In this document: one piece after another, positions 1 to 9,944 of the stretch
Layout of the letters: every line of letters starts with the position of its first letter
Numbering within the stretch: the stretch's first letter is position 1
Position numbers and translations under genes: made by a program
Origin: Streptococcus dysgalactiae subsp. dysgalactiae
GTDB lineage: Bacteria; Bacillota; Bacilli; Lactobacillales; Streptococcaceae
DNA length: 64,000 bases
Direction: 5' to 3'
Assembly: GCF_900459225.1 (NCBI RefSeq)
Contig: NZ_UHFH01000003.1
Span: 1,784,001-1,848,000, forward strand
The notes under the pieces: model-generated
What the model saw: only the letters and a program-made list of their open reading frames with translations
Databases searched by the model: none
What the model was told of the DNA's origin: nothing

Positions 1-83
1 CAGAGAATAACGGACTTAGCCACTTGACTCAGTCTGGTTCACTGACAGCTACTAATAACTATCTATCTCAAAGGAGTTTATTT

Positions 84-1361
84 ATGCTAGATCTTAAACG
101 TATTCGAACCGATTTTGACGCTGTCGCTGCCAAATTAAAAATCCGTGGGGTTTCAGAAGATACTCTAACACACCTCAAGAATCTTGATGAAAAACGTCGT
201 GCTCTTCTCGTTCAATCAGAAGAATTAAAAGCAGAGCGTAATATTGCTTCTGCAGCCATCGCCCAAGCAAAACGCCAAAAAGAAGACGCTAGCCAACAGA
301 TTGCTGACATGCAAAACGTTTCTGCCGACATCAAAACCATTGATAGCCAGCTCGCTGATATCGACCAGCAAGTGACTGACATCATCACTGTTTTACCTAA
401 TACTCCTCACGATTCTGTTCCTGTTGGTGCTGATGAAGAGGACAATGTCGAAATTCGCCGTTGGGGCACTCCTCGTGACTTTGACTTTGAGGTTAAGGCT
501 CATTGGGATTTAGGTGAAGATCTCGATATTCTAGACTGGGAACGTGGAGCAAAGGTTACAGGTGCTCGTTTCTTATTCTATAAAAATCTTGGCGCTCGTT
601 TGGAACGTGCCCTATATAATTTTATGTTGGATGAACATATCAAAGAGGGTTATCAGGAAATCATCACGCCATACATGGTCAACCATGATTCTATGTTTGG
701 TACAGGTCAATATCCAAAATTCAAGGAAGATACCTTTGAGTTATCAGACACAAACTTTGTTCTGATCCCAACGGCAGAAGTTCCATTGACCAATTATTAC
801 CGTGGGGAAATTCTAGATGGCAAAGAGCTCCCAATTTACTTTACAGCGATGAGCCCGTCATTCCGCTCTGAAGCTGGTTCTGCAGGACGTGATACACGTG
901 GTCTTATCCGCCTACACCAATTCCACAAAGTTGAGATGGTCAAGTTTGCTAAACCAGAAAAATCTTACCAAGAGTTGGAGAAAATGACAGCCAATGCTGA
1001 AAATATTCTTCAAAAGCTCGGCTTACCATACCGTGTTATCGCCCTTTGCACTGGCGACATGGGCTTCTCAGCTGCTAAAACTTATGACCTTGAAGTCTGG
1101 ATTCCAGCTCAAAATACCTATCGTGAAATTTCATCATGTTCAAATACAGAAGATTTCCAAGCACGTCGTGCTCAAATCCGTTACCGTGATGAGGCTGACG
1201 GTAAGGTCAAACTTCTTCACACCCTTAATGGGTCAGGACTTGCTGTCGGTCGTACCGTAGCAGCCATTTTAGAAAACTACCAAAACGAAGATGGTTCTGT
1301 TACCATCCCTGAAGTACTCCGCCCTTACATGGGTGGCGAAACCGTCATTTCACCTAAATAA
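84..1361 (+). CDS. serS: Seryl-tRNA synthetase
   Basis: This cytoplasmic class II enzyme charges tRNA-Ser, and tRNA-Sec where present, with serine. The 425-residue product has the usual SerRS layout: an N-terminal helical hairpin (about residues 25-105, rich in K, E and Q) that grips the tRNA long arm, then the catalytic core with class II motif 2 (FRSEAG...RLHQFHK) and motif 3 ([16 protein letters not shown]). The frame stays open upstream to position 24, but the ATG at 84 follows AAAGGAG at a proper distance and starts with the family sequence MLDLKRIR, so I place the start there. It is the only large gene on the plus strand in the first 30 kb and is followed by a strong terminator. No T-box core is visible in the 83 bases before it, although the leader may begin outside the window. 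Confidence 0.97.
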   Translation: MLDLKRIRTDFDAVAAKLKIRGVSEDTLTHLKNLDEKRRALLVQSEELKAERNIASAAIAQAKRQKEDASQQIADMQNVSADIKTIDSQLADIDQQVTDIITVLPNTPHDSVPVGADEEDNVEIRRWGTPRDFDFEVKAHWDLGEDLDILDWERGAKVTGARFLFYKNLGARLERALYNFMLDEHIKEGYQEIITPYMVNHDSMFGTGQYPKFKEDTFELSDTNFVLIPTAEVPLTNYYRGEILDGKELPIYFTAMSPSFRSEAGSAGRDTRGLIRLHQFHKVEMVKFAKPEKSYQELEKMTANAENILQKLGLPYRVIALCTGDMGFSAAKTYDLEVWIPAQNTYREISSCSNTEDFQARRAQIRYRDEADGKVKLLHTLNGSGLAVGRTVAAILENYQNEDGSVTIPEVLRPYMGGETVISPK

Positions 1362-1368
1362 TAAACTC

Positions 1369-1403
1369 ACCCCAGAGATCAATTAAAATGATTTCTGGGG
1401 TTT
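1369..1403 (+). terminator. serS rho-independent terminator
   Basis: A 13-bp stem (ACCCCAGAGATCA pairing with TGATTTCTGGGGT, one G-U pair) lies 8 bases after the serS stop and is followed by a T-rich run. Confidence 0.85.
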
Positions 1404-1530
1404 ACTATTTTAAAGAGTTACCACATCACTTGAAACTCACTACATTGCCCCTTTAACAACACTTTTCTTCACACTAGTTTATCAAAAGTCTTATTAGTAT
1501 ACTTATTTCCTTATTTACGAGACCAGTTAA

Positions 1531-1594
1531 AAACCCTTTTGGAAAGGCCTCCCTTAGCTTGATAAACACGTAGGGAGACTCCAAAAGGATTTTT
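1531..1594 (-). terminator. Terminator of the fab/acc operon, overlapping the accA stop
   Basis: On the minus strand a long imperfect hairpin begins within the accA stop codon. The outer stem is AAAAATCCTTTTGGA against TCCAAAAGGGTTTTT, and the inner stem is CTCCCT against AGGGAG. It ends in a T run. This closes the fatty-acid synthesis transcript facing serS, and may work in both directions because the ends are A/T symmetrical. Confidence 0.75.
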
Positions 1595-2363
1595 AATAGC
1601 GACGAAAACGTTGGTAACGTTCTTCTAATAATTGTTCAAGCGGTTTCGCTTGTAAATTGCCCATTTCTTCGATGAGATGGGCTTTTATCATCTCAATAAT
1701 TTCACTTGAAAAATAACCATGTTCTGGAATAATACGGTCTACTATTCCCATTTTGTAGAGTTCACCCGCTGTGATTTTCATCAATTCAGCGGCCTCGGTC
1801 GCCCTTGAACCATCCTTCCATAAAATAGAAGCAAAGCCTTCTGGGCTAAGAACCGCATACATAGTATTCTCAAGCATCCAGACCTGATCGGCAACCGCTA
1901 AGGCCAATGCGCCACCAGAGCCTCCCTCACCGATAATGATGGCAATAATGGGAACCTTGAGGTCACTCATTTCCATCAAATTCTTAGCGATAGCTTCTCC
2001 TTGGCCACGTTCCTCGGCACCAACACCAGGATAAGCACCAGCTGTATTGATAAAGGTCACAACTGGTCGTCCAAATTTCTCTGCCTGTTTCATTAAACGT
2101 AGGGCTTTCCGATAACCTTCAGGATTGGGCTGCCCAAAGTTTCTTGCTAAGTTATCCTGTAAGTTTTTACCTTTTTGGATACCAATAACCGTGACTGGTT
2201 GACCTGCAAGGTAAGCTAAACCACCAACGATAGCACCATCATCTGAAAAATGACGATCCCCATGCAGCTCCATAAAATCATCAAAGATAAGGCTAGCGTA
2301 ATCCAAGGTGGTTAAACGCCCTTGATCACGCGCTTCTTTCAAAACTCTTGATACATCTGTCAT
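1593..2363 (-). CDS. accA: Acetyl-CoA carboxylase carboxyltransferase subunit alpha
   Basis: With AccD this subunit forms the carboxyltransferase that moves the carboxyl group from carboxybiotin on AccB to acetyl-CoA, giving malonyl-CoA for fatty-acid synthesis. The 256-residue protein has the crotonase-type fold with the glycine-rich segment [11 protein letters not shown] and the AGAYPG motif used in oxyanion and CoA binding. It is shorter than the roughly 320-residue E. coli protein because the N-terminal extension is missing, as is usual in streptococci. The start overlaps the end of accD by 4 bases (ATGA), indicating translational coupling. It is the last gene of the fab operon. Confidence 0.96.
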   Translation of the reverse strand: MTDVSRVLKEARDQGRLTTLDYASLIFDDFMELHGDRHFSDDGAIVGGLAYLAGQPVTVIGIQKGKNLQDNLARNFGQPNPEGYRKALRLMKQAEKFGRPVVTFINTAGAYPGVGAEERGQGEAIAKNLMEMSDLKVPIIAIIIGEGGSGGALALAVADQVWMLENTMYAVLSPEGFASILWKDGSRATEAAELMKITAGELYKMGIVDRIIPEHGYFSSEIIEMIKAHLIEEMGNLQAKPLEQLLEERYQRFRRY

Positions 2364-3226
2364 TGGCCACCTCCATGAAATGCTACCAAGTGAGCAACCT
2401 TGTCTCGCAATTCTGTTCGTTTCACGATAGCATCTACAAAACCATGGTCTTGTAAAAATTCTGCTTTTTGAAAATCATCCGGCAAATTCTCACGTACTGT
2501 GGTTTCAATAACACGGCGTCCAGCAAATCCAACCAAGGATTGAGGTTCTGCTAAAATAATATCCCCTTCCATGGCAAAACTAGCTGTTACCCCACCAGTA
2601 GTTGGATCTGTCAAAATAGTGAGGTAAAAGAGGCCTGCATTAGAATGTCTTTTCACAGCTGCAGAGACCTTGGCCATTTGCATAAGGCTCATAATCCCCT
2701 CTTGCATACGGGCGCCTCCTGAAGCCGTAAAAATCACCACCGGCAGGTTTTCTTCGATAGCCAATTCAAACAATCGGGTAATTTTTTCCCCAACAACAGT
2801 TCCCATACTAGCCATAATAAAGTGAGAATCCATAATAGCAAGAGCAATCTTTTGCTCCTTAACCATAGCCTTCCCTGTCAAAACAGCTTCATGCAGACCA
2901 GTTGTTTCCTTGGCTTTTTGTAATTTTTCCTGATAACCTGGAAAACGTAACGGATCCTTGGTTTCAATACTTGTAAATAATTCCTGGAAAGAGCCTTCAT
3001 CAACTGTTAAGATCAGCCGCTCTTGGGCAGAAATCCTAAAATTATAAGAACAAGTCGGGCAAATCTTGGCTAAACCTAAATCTTTTTTGTAAATCATATG
3101 CTTGCAAGCTGGGCATTTGGCAAAAAGTTCATCTGGCACTTCTGGGATAACCTGACTCACCGAGCCTTTGAGGGAATTATTGGGAGTAATACGGATGTAT
3201 TTATCTTTTTTACGAAATAAGGCCAT
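2360..3226 (-). CDS. accD: Acetyl-CoA carboxylase carboxyltransferase subunit beta
   Basis: This is the beta partner of AccA in the carboxyltransferase half of acetyl-CoA carboxylase. A four-cysteine zinc ribbon is visible near the N terminus (C38, C41, C56, C59, in CPAC and CPTC pairs), followed by the crotonase-like domain with the GGARMQEG motif of the CoA/biotin site. At 288 residues it has normal length. It lies 8 bases downstream of accC and overlaps accA by 4 bases, so the four ACC subunits are made from one transcript interrupted only by fabZ. Confidence 0.96.
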   Translation of the reverse strand: MALFRKKDKYIRITPNNSLKGSVSQVIPEVPDELFAKCPACKHMIYKKDLGLAKICPTCSYNFRISAQERLILTVDEGSFQELFTSIETKDPLRFPGYQEKLQKAKETTGLHEAVLTGKAMVKEQKIALAIMDSHFIMASMGTVVGEKITRLFELAIEENLPVVIFTASGGARMQEGIMSLMQMAKVSAAVKRHSNAGLFYLTILTDPTTGGVTASFAMEGDIILAEPQSLVGFAGRRVIETTVRENLPDDFQKAEFLQDHGFVDAIVKRTELRDKVAHLVAFHGGGQ

Positions 3227-3234
3227 ACCTTCTC

Positions 3235-4599
3235 CTAATCTTTATTGTAATGTGGTAAAAATGTTTCCATCAAGAAGGAGGTATCATAGTCTCCTGCAAT
3301 CACTCGTTTATCGGAAATCAAGTCCAATTGAAAATCAGTATTCGTAATGATACCTTCAATTTCCAATTCAAACAAGGCTCGCTGCATTTTCATCAAAGCA
3401 TCAAAACGATTATCCCCATGAACAATGATCTTGGCAATCATACTATCATAATAAGGAGGAATAGCGTAGCCACTGTAAACAGCCGAATCCACGCGTAGCC
3501 CTACACCACCACTTGGCATATACAAATCTGTAATCTTTCCTGGGCTCGGCGCAAAATTAAAGGCAGGATTTTCCGCATTGATACGACATTCAATAGCATG
3601 TCCAGTAATGGTGATGTCATCTTGAGAGACAGAAAGAGGTTGCCCTGCTGCAATTCTGATTTGTTCTTTGACAATATCAACTCCTGTTACAAATTCTGTG
3701 ACAGGATGCTCAACTTGAACACGGGTATTCATTTCCATAAAATAGAATTCCCCACTGTCCTCATCCAACAAGAACTCAATGGTTCCTGCATTTTCATAGG
3801 CTACAGCTTTAGCTGCTCTAACCGCTGCTTCTCCCATTTCTTGGCGAAGCGTATTGCCAATAGCAATGGACGGACTTTCTTCCAAGACTTTCTGGTTATT
3901 CCGTTGCAAGGAGCAGTCACGTTCACCCAAGTGAATAATCGTTCCGTGAGCGTCACCTAAAATTTGCACCTCAATGTGTCTAGCTGGATAGATGACTTTT
4001 TCTAGATACATGGCTCCATTTCCGAAAGCACCTAGGGCTTCTTGACTGGCAGCATTAAAAGCTGCTTCCAAATCTGCCTCTGTCTCCACTTTACGAATCC
4101 CTTTACCACCGCCACCTGCCGATGCTTTTAACATAACAGGATAGCCAATCTTATTGGCAATAGCTAAGGCTTCTTGGGCGTTATAAACTTCACCATCTGA
4201 TCCTGGAATAACTGGCACTCCTGCCTTGATCATTTCAGTACGGGCATTGATTTTATCACCCATTTTATCCATAACCGATGCGGAAGGGCCGATAAATTTG
4301 ATGTTCATCTCCTCACACATGGTCGTAAATTTTGAATTTTCACTTAAAAAGCCGAAGCCTGGATGAATAGCTTGCGCTCCTGTCACAATAGCTGCTGACA
4401 AGACGGAATTCATGTTCAGGTAAGATTCCTTGGAACGGGCTGGTCCAATACAGACAGCTTCATCTGCCAAAATCGTGTGAAGAGCTTCCTTGTCTGCTTC
4501 TGAATAAACAGCAACTGTGGAAATCCCAAGTTCACGCGCTGCGCGGATAATACGCACCGCAATTTCCCCACGATTGGCAATTAAGATTTTTTTAAACAT
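3235..4599 (-). CDS. accC: Acetyl-CoA carboxylase biotin carboxylase subunit
   Basis: This subunit carboxylates the biotin on AccB using ATP and bicarbonate. The product has 454 residues, as usual. It contains the N-terminal biotin-carboxylase domain ([16 protein letters not shown]), the ATP-grasp glycine loop ([12 protein letters not shown], around residue 165) and the catalytic [15 protein letters not shown] segment (around 290). The frame extends upstream to 4647, but the ATG at 4599 is preceded by GGAGGAAG and begins with the family start MFKKIL, so the longer form is unlikely. fabZ ends 31 bases upstream. Confidence 0.96.
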   Translation of the reverse strand: MFKKILIANRGEIAVRIIRAARELGISTVAVYSEADKEALHTILADEAVCIGPARSKESYLNMNSVLSAAIVTGAQAIHPGFGFLSENSKFTTMCEEMNIKFIGPSASVMDKMGDKINARTEMIKAGVPVIPGSDGEVYNAQEALAIANKIGYPVMLKASAGGGGKGIRKVETEADLEAAFNAASQEALGAFGNGAMYLEKVIYPARHIEVQILGDAHGTIIHLGERDCSLQRNNQKVLEESPSIAIGNTLRQEMGEAAVRAAKAVAYENAGTIEFLLDEDSGEFYFMEMNTRVQVEHPVTEFVTGVDIVKEQIRIAAGQPLSVSQDDITITGHAIECRINAENPAFNFAPSPGKITDLYMPSGGVGLRVDSAVYSGYAIPPYYDSMIAKIIVHGDNRFDALMKMQRALFELEIEGIITNTDFQLDLISDKRVIAGDYDTSFLMETFLPHYNKD

Positions 4600-4630
4600 A
4601 AGGGTTTCTTCCTCCGGAGAATCGTTATTC

Positions 4631-5053
4631 TCATTGCCCGAAGGCAAAGGTCAATATCCCGCTTGCTGCTAGCTTGCCATCCACTTCTGCCTTAGCTTCC
4701 ACAACAGCAATCGTGCCACGGCGCTTGATAAAAGTGGCTGTCATGACAAGTTGGTCCCCAGGAACGACTTGTTTTTTAAACTTCACTTTATCCATGCCCG
4801 CGTAAAAAACCAACTTCCCTTTATTTTCTTCTTTTGACAATTCCAGTACACCGGCTGTTTGAGCCAGAGCTTCCATAATCAGAACACCTGGCATAACCGG
4901 ATACTGAGGAAAATGCCCGTTAAAGAAAGGTTCATTAATGGTCACATTTTTAATGGCAACAATGCGATCCTCTGACACCTCTAATACACGATCAACCAAT
5001 AACATCGGGTAGCGATGAGGCAAAACTGCTTGAATTTCTCTAATATCCATCAT
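4631..5053 (-). CDS. fabZ: 3-hydroxyacyl-ACP dehydratase FabZ
   Basis: FabZ removes water from 3-hydroxyacyl-ACP in each elongation cycle. The hot-dog fold motif [13 protein letters not shown] carries catalytic His47, with Glu61 in the following helix (LIMEALAQ). Two adjacent ATG codons (5053 and 5050) overlap the accB stop. The family normally starts MDIREIQ, so initiation at 5050 (139 residues) is equally possible. The gene sits between accB and accC, the usual streptococcal order. In streptococci the double-bond isomerase role belongs to FabM, encoded at the head of this cluster, so FabZ needs only dehydratase activity. Confidence 0.95.
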   Translation of the reverse strand: MMDIREIQAVLPHRYPMLLVDRVLEVSEDRIVAIKNVTINEPFFNGHFPQYPVMPGVLIMEALAQTAGVLELSKEENKGKLVFYAGMDKVKFKKQVVPGDQLVMTATFIKRRGTIAVVEAKAEVDGKLAASGILTFAFGQ

Positions 5054-5550
5054 TTGATCCGCACCAATCCTTGTCCAAATTCAATGACATCTTCATTTGA
5101 TACCAAAATTTCTGTAATCACACCATCACATGGCGCTGGCACTTCGTTCATCACCTTCATGGCTTCGATAATCACAAGGGTTTGTCCTTTTTTTACGGTA
5201 TCTCCGACTGCCACAAATGGCGGCTTGTCAGGACTAGCTGCAAGATAGGCTACACCAACCAGAGGACTTTCAATAATATCACCTTCAGCTACAGCTTTTT
5301 CTGATGGTATTGTTTCCTCAACGATACTCTCCGACGGTGGGGTTGAAGCAGGCGTCTCCGAAATGACTGGACTCGGGACATTAGTTACCTGCGGCGCAGG
5401 CGTTCCTTGCTCTTGACTAGATACAGCTTGGACAAAATGTTGTTCATTTTTACTAAAGGCTAACTCACCTTCATTTGTTTTAAATGAAAATTCACGTAGG
5501 CTTGAGGCATCAAACTGTGCCATCAAATCCTTGATTTCTTGAATATTCAC
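5050..5550 (-). CDS. accB: Biotin carboxyl carrier protein of acetyl-CoA carboxylase
   Basis: AccB carries the biotin that shuttles carboxyl groups between AccC and AccA/AccD. The 166-residue protein has an N-terminal oligomerisation segment, a Pro/Ser/Thr/Glu-rich flexible linker (about residues 48-85), and a C-terminal biotinyl domain with the biotin-attachment motif EAMKVMNE, whose lysine is modified by BirA. It follows fabF by one base and overlaps fabZ, so it is part of the same transcript. Confidence 0.95.
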   Translation of the reverse strand: MNIQEIKDLMAQFDASSLREFSFKTNEGELAFSKNEQHFVQAVSSQEQGTPAPQVTNVPSPVISETPASTPPSESIVEETIPSEKAVAEGDIIESPLVGVAYLAASPDKPPFVAVGDTVKKGQTLVIIEAMKVMNEVPAPCDGVITEILVSNEDVIEFGQGLVRIK

Positions 5551-5551
5551 G

Positions 5552-6784
5552 TTAATCCTCCCAACGCTTGAATGCTAGTACCGCATTGTGACCACCAAAG
5601 CCAAAGGTATTTGAAATAGCATAGTTGATAGCCGCTTCTTTTCCTTCTCCAAAGATGACGTTTGCTTCAATATCTTCTGACAAGGCTTGAGTACCAGCCG
5701 TCATTGGAACGTAGTGATGGCGCATAGCTTCAATAGTTGCAATAGCTTCCACCGCTCCTGCAGCACCAAGAAGGTGACCCGTAAACGATTTTGTTGAAGA
5801 CACCGGAACATCCTTACCAAGAACGGCTACAATCGCTTGACTCTCGCCTTTTTCATTGGCTGGCGTTGATGTTCCATGAGCATTGACATAATTAATATCA
5901 CTCGCCTCAATACCAGCTTCTTGTAAGGCTAGGTGAATAGCTTTACGCGCACCCAATCCTTCTGGATGAGGAGAGGTCATGTGGTAAGCATCGCAGGTAT
6001 TTCCATAACCCACAATTTCTGCTAAGATCGTCGCCCCGCGTTCTTGCGCATGCTCTAGGCTTTCTAAAACGAGCATTCCTGATCCTTCTCCCATGATAAA
6101 GCCATTACGATCTTTATCAAATGGAATAGAACTTCTGCTTGGGTCTTCAGTTGTTGACAAGGCTGTTAAACTTTGGAAACCAGCAATCGCAAATTTTGTG
6201 ATAGCCGCTTCTGAACCGCCAACCATCATCACATCCTGCGTTCCAAATTTAATGGCACGGAAAGCATCTCCAATCGCATCATTGGAAGAAGCGCAGGCAG
6301 TATTAATTGATTTACATACTCCTTGTGCTTTCAATTTCATGGCCACATTACCTGCAGCCATATTTGGCAAGGCTTTTGGCAAGGTCATTGGTTTCACACG
6401 TTTTGGCCCTTTTTCATGTAGGCGAATGACTTGTTCTTCAATCTCTTGGATACCACCAATTCCTGAGGCAACAATAACCCCAAAACGATCGGCATCAATG
6501 CTATCAATATCTAAGTTAGCATGCTCAACAGCTTCCATCGCTGCATAAAGAGCATAAAGAGAATACATATCAAAACGGTTCAAATCTTTTTTCACAAAGT
6601 ATTTGTCAAATGGAAAATCTTGAATTTCAGCCGCATTTTTGACCGCATAATCAGTGGTGTCAAATTTAGTAATAGGACCAATACCGATTTGACCAGTTTT
6701 CAGATTGTTCCAAAATGTTTCAGGATCATGCCCTATTGGAGATGTTAATCCATAACCTGTTACTACTACTCTTTTAAATGTCAT
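5552..6784 (-). CDS. fabF: 3-oxoacyl-ACP synthase II
   Basis: FabF condenses malonyl-ACP with acyl-ACP in chain elongation, including the step needed for long unsaturated chains. The 410-residue thiolase-fold protein shows the full Cys-His-His set: the nucleophile in NTACASSNDAIG, the first histidine in NAHGTSTPANEKGE, and the second in GFGGHNAVL. The start at 6784 gives the typical FKRVVVTGYG opening. It lies 14 bases after fabG within the operon. Confidence 0.96.
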   Translation of the reverse strand: MTFKRVVVTGYGLTSPIGHDPETFWNNLKTGQIGIGPITKFDTTDYAVKNAAEIQDFPFDKYFVKKDLNRFDMYSLYALYAAMEAVEHANLDIDSIDADRFGVIVASGIGGIQEIEEQVIRLHEKGPKRVKPMTLPKALPNMAAGNVAMKLKAQGVCKSINTACASSNDAIGDAFRAIKFGTQDVMMVGGSEAAITKFAIAGFQSLTALSTTEDPSRSSIPFDKDRNGFIMGEGSGMLVLESLEHAQERGATILAEIVGYGNTCDAYHMTSPHPEGLGARKAIHLALQEAGIEASDINYVNAHGTSTPANEKGESQAIVAVLGKDVPVSSTKSFTGHLLGAAGAVEAIATIEAMRHHYVPMTAGTQALSEDIEANVIFGEGKEAAINYAISNTFGFGGHNAVLAFKRWED

Positions 6785-6798
6785 TTCACTACGTCTCC

Positions 6799-7533
6799 TT
6801 ATTGCATTGTCATACCGCCATCAATAGCGATAACTTGTCCTGTAATATAGTCTTGTCCAGCTAAGAAACTTGCTAGTTGGGCAACTTCTTGCGCTTTTCC
6901 GATGCGTTTCATAGGAATCTGTCCTAAAATTTGCTCCTGCATCTTCTCAGAAAGAACGTCTGTCATATCTGATTCGATAAATCCTGGTGCAATAGCGTTT
7001 ACTCGAACATTCCGAGCAGCAACTTCACGGGCAACAGACTTGGTAAAACCAATCAAACCTGCTTTTGAAGCAGCATAGTTCGCTTGACCAATATTTCCTG
7101 TTAAACCAACCACACTAGAAACATTAATAATAGCTCCTTGGCGAGCCTTGGACATCGGCTTCAAGACTGCTTGTGTCATGTTAAAGGCTCCAGTCAAATT
7201 GATTTTCAAGACGCGTTCGAAATCTTCTTCCGTCATTTTAAGCATTAATTTATCATTGGTAATCCCAGCATTATTCACCAAAACATCAACTGAACCTAAA
7301 TGTTCAATAGCTTCGCTGACCATGCGTTTAGCATCGGATGCTTCTGAAACATCTCCAGAAATAGCGACGACAGTTACCCCGTAATCTGCAAAGCTGGCAA
7401 CGAGGTCATCAGAGATAGCAGAGCGACCATTCAAGACAATATTAGCTCCTAAGCTGGCAAATTGATGAGCCATCGCTAAACCGATACCTCTTGTTGAACC
7501 TGTAATAAAGATATTTTTCCCTTTAATTTCCAT
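6799..7533 (-). CDS. fabG: 3-oxoacyl-ACP reductase
   Basis: FabG is the NADPH-dependent reductase of 3-oxoacyl-ACP. It is a classical short-chain dehydrogenase of 244 residues, with the dinucleotide-binding motif TGSTRGIG near residue 11, the NNAG motif, the catalytic serine in NVSSVVG, and the YAASKAG segment that supplies the catalytic Tyr and Lys. The C terminus ends in the usual GGMTMQ. It sits 11 bases after fabD in the operon. Confidence 0.96.
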   Translation of the reverse strand: MEIKGKNIFITGSTRGIGLAMAHQFASLGANIVLNGRSAISDDLVASFADYGVTVVAISGDVSEASDAKRMVSEAIEHLGSVDVLVNNAGITNDKLMLKMTEEDFERVLKINLTGAFNMTQAVLKPMSKARQGAIINVSSVVGLTGNIGQANYAASKAGLIGFTKSVAREVAARNVRVNAIAPGFIESDMTDVLSEKMQEQILGQIPMKRIGKAQEVAQLASFLAGQDYITGQVIAIDGGMTMQ

Positions 7534-7544
7534 GAGTTTCCTCT

Positions 7545-8465
7545 CTATCTATCTAAAAATGAGCGTAAGCTTACCATGTCTTCGATACTGCTGCATGGCA
7601 ATTGTTTGTTAATTTTCTTCACAAATCCTGTCAAGACCTTACCTGGTCCAATCTCAATAGCCTGAGTCACTCCGTTTTCAGTCAAAGTGGCAATGCTATC
7701 ATAAAAACGCACAGGCTCCATGACTTGACGGGCTAATAGTTCTGGGATACGGTCTTTTTCCATAATACTTGCTTCAGTATTACCAACAAGAGGAATATTA
7801 AAATCATTAAAGGTATAATGTTCTAATTCTCTCGCCAATAAACGGCTAGCTGGTTTTAACAAGGCTGTATGGAAAGGCCCTGAAACATTCAAAGGAATTA
7901 AGCGTTTAACACCTTTTTCCTTCAATAATTCAACGGCAACATTCACGGCTTCTGCCTGCCCACCGATGACAATTTGGCTTGGGGTATTATAGTTAGCCGG
8001 AGATACCACTCCGTGCACAGCTGCTAGTTGACAAGCTTCTTCGATAATCTGAGCATCTGTATTCATCACAGCAACCATCTTACCAGACCCCGATGGGGCA
8101 GCTTCTTCCATCAAGCGACCTCTTTTAGCTACCAAAGCTAACGTGTCTTCAAAAGAAAGAGCTCCAGATGCCACCAAAGCAGAATACTCTCCTAAAGAAA
8201 GTCCTGCTACCATATCTGGTTTAATGTGATGCAAACCTAAAACACGATAGATAGCAATCGACGAGGTCAAAATAGCTGGCTGAGTGTAGCTGGTTTGGTT
8301 GAGTTTTTCCTGATCACTGTCAATGAGACGACGCAAATCATATCCCAATACTTGACTAGCTTGGTCAAAGGTTTCGCGAACAATAGCAAAGTGATCGTAA
8401 AAGTCTCTTGCCATTCCTAATTTTTGAGCACCTTGGCCAGCGAATAAAAAGGCTGTTTTTGTCAT
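7545..8465 (-). CDS. fabD: Malonyl-CoA:ACP transacylase
   Basis: FabD loads malonyl groups from CoA onto ACP. The 306-residue protein has the oxyanion motif FAGQGAQ at the N terminus, the serine nucleophile in GLSLGEYSAL, and the catalytic histidine in GPFHTALL. Two in-frame ATGs lie 6 bases apart. I prefer 8465 because the AAAGGA ribosome site is too close to the one at 8471. The gene lies 24 bases after fabK. Confidence 0.95.
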   Translation of the reverse strand: MTKTAFLFAGQGAQKLGMARDFYDHFAIVRETFDQASQVLGYDLRRLIDSDQEKLNQTSYTQPAILTSSIAIYRVLGLHHIKPDMVAGLSLGEYSALVASGALSFEDTLALVAKRGRLMEEAAPSGSGKMVAVMNTDAQIIEEACQLAAVHGVVSPANYNTPSQIVIGGQAEAVNVAVELLKEKGVKRLIPLNVSGPFHTALLKPASRLLARELEHYTFNDFNIPLVGNTEASIMEKDRIPELLARQVMEPVRFYDSIATLTENGVTQAIEIGPGKVLTGFVKKINKQLPCSSIEDMVSLRSFLDR

Positions 8466-8489
8466 TGTCATTATCCTTTACCTTGTAGC

Positions 8490-9461
8490 TCAGTTATCTA
8501 AAGAAGCTGCTTGCCAGCGCTTAGATTCTTCTTGGATAACACTGGCAGCACCGTAGTAAATGTCTTTTAGAATAGCTTCGCAGCTCTCTTCTTCCTTCAC
8601 AAGACCAGCAATCTGACCTGCCATAACAGAACCATTTACCACATCACCGTCGACAACTGCGTTTCGAAGAGACCCTGCTCCCATTTCCTCAATATCATCT
8701 GCCGTTTTTTGATTTGTTAAAAATTCTTTTTCAGCCTTGGCATAAGCTGAGGTCAATTTGTTTTTAATAGACCGAACAGGATGACCCACAACCTGAGCAG
8801 AAATCACCGTATCGATATCTTTTGCTTTCAAAATTTTATCTTTAAAATTTTGGTGGGCATTAGATTCTTTAGCCACAACAAAGCGTGTGCCAACTTGGAC
8901 AGCTTCAGCACCTAGCATAAAGGCTGCTGCTGCTCCACGGCCATCGGCAATCCCTCCTGCCGCAATCACAGGGATAGAAACAGCTTCGACCACTTGTCTC
9001 ACGAGAGTCATAGTTGTTAATTTACCAATGTGTCCTCCAGCTTCCATGCCTTCAGCAATCACTGCATCGACACCAAGTTTTTCCATCCGTTTGGCAAGAG
9101 CCACACTTGGAACCACTGGAATAACAATAATACCTGCCTGATGCAGACGTTCCATGTATTTTCCTGGATTTCCTGCACCTGTTGTGACAACTTTGACACC
9201 TTCTTCAATAACCAAATCAACAATATCATCGGCAAAAGGTGACAACAGCATGATATTCACCCCAAAGGGTTTGTCCGTAATCGCTTTAACACGGTCAATG
9301 TTGGCTTTAACAACTTCTTTTGGAGCATTTCCCCCACCGATGATACCTAGCCCACCAGCATTGGACACTGCTCCTGCTAAATCACCATCTGCGACCCAGG
9401 CCATACCTCCTTGAAAAATGGGATAATCAATATTAAGTAATTCTGTAATATGTGTTTTCAT
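8490..9461 (-). CDS. fabK: Enoyl-ACP reductase II (FMN-dependent)
   Basis: FabK reduces trans-2-enoyl-ACP, the last step of each elongation cycle. Streptococci use this flavoprotein rather than FabI, which is why they are naturally insensitive to FabI inhibitors. The 323-residue protein is a TIM-barrel of the 2-nitropropane dioxygenase type. It shows the FQGGMAWVADG opening, the EGMEAGGHIG loop and the IAAGGIADGRG and GTRFVVAKES segments expected to bind FMN. The RBS is GAAGG. The 198-base gap to acpP holds a FabT box and a terminator-like hairpin, so fabK probably starts a separately regulated transcript. Confidence 0.95.
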   Translation of the reverse strand: MKTHITELLNIDYPIFQGGMAWVADGDLAGAVSNAGGLGIIGGGNAPKEVVKANIDRVKAITDKPFGVNIMLLSPFADDIVDLVIEEGVKVVTTGAGNPGKYMERLHQAGIIVIPVVPSVALAKRMEKLGVDAVIAEGMEAGGHIGKLTTMTLVRQVVEAVSIPVIAAGGIADGRGAAAAFMLGAEAVQVGTRFVVAKESNAHQNFKDKILKAKDIDTVISAQVVGHPVRSIKNKLTSAYAKAEKEFLTNQKTADDIEEMGAGSLRNAVVDGDVVNGSVMAGQIAGLVKEEESCEAILKDIYYGAASVIQEESKRWQAASLDN

Positions 9462-9492
9462 AATAACCTTCTATAAGTAATAAGGAGAATAA

Positions 9493-9505
9493 TTTGATAA
9501 TCAAA
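9493..9505 (-). promoter_or_regulatory. FabT operator upstream of fabK
   Basis: TTTGATAATCAAA is a perfect inverted repeat about 30 bases before the fabK start. The same core occurs before fabM and, with one change, before fabT. FabT of streptococci is known to bind such TTTGA-type palindromes upstream of fabT and fabK; the assignment here rests on that match and on position. Confidence 0.75.
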
Positions 9506-9526
9506 CTATCATGATAAGAAGAAAGA

Positions 9527-9559
9527 GTGAGCTAGATCCTAAAAAGGGTCTAATCTCAC
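9527..9559 (-). terminator. Terminator-like hairpin between acpP and fabK
   Basis: On the minus strand GTGAGATTAGACCC can pair, with one bulge, with GGATCTAGCTCAC across a 6-base loop, followed by a pyrimidine-rich TCTTTCTTCTT stretch. It may stop or attenuate the fabM-fabT-fabH-acpP transcript before fabK. The lack of a pure T run makes this moderate. Confidence 0.5.
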
Positions 9560-9659
9560 CCCAACGGTTTGACTAATACATCTTATATTATCCAGTCATG
9601 ATAGAGACAGGGGACAGCTCACTTTTAATCAGTTGCTGCTATATCAGTCAATCCTAGTT

Positions 9660-9884
9660 TTATTTTGTTTTTTCTTCAACGTAGGCAACAAGATCACCCA
9701 CAGTGTTCAAACCTTCTTCAGTTTCAATTTGGATATCAAAGGCATCTTCGATTTCTGAAATAACTTGGAAAACATCAAGTGAATCAGCATCAAGATCATC
9801 AAAAGTTGTTTCTAATGTTACTTCTTCTGTTTCCTTACCAAGTTCTTCAACGATAATTTCTTGTACTTTTTCAAATACTGCCAT
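9660..9884 (-). CDS. acpP: Acyl carrier protein
   Basis: AcpP carries growing acyl chains on a 4'-phosphopantetheine attached to Ser35 by AcpS, which is encoded at 60445-60801. The 74-residue acidic protein shows the attachment site DADSLDVFQ with an aspartate before the serine, and the usual helical bundle pattern. It follows fabH by about 60 bases and has an AAGGAG ribosome site. FabT in streptococci uses acyl-ACP as corepressor, which links this gene product to control of the cluster (family knowledge). Confidence 0.96.
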   Translation of the reverse strand: MAVFEKVQEIIVEELGKETEEVTLETTFDDLDADSLDVFQVISEIEDAFDIQIETEEGLNTVGDLVAYVEEKTK

Positions 9885-9944
9885 TTTTATTTCTCCTTAA
9901 AAATATAAATTTATTTTTATAAATGTGCTAGGCACATGATATAA

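Noticed and set aside
1..83. Possible T-box leader of serS
   Set aside because: No antiterminator core (GGTGGNACC) or terminator is visible in the 83 bases available; the leader, if any, lies outside the window.
6093..6548. A 151-codon open frame on the plus strand opposite fabF
   Set aside because: It lies wholly within fabF, has no ribosome site and shows no recognisable domain; it is an antisense shadow of a conserved gene.
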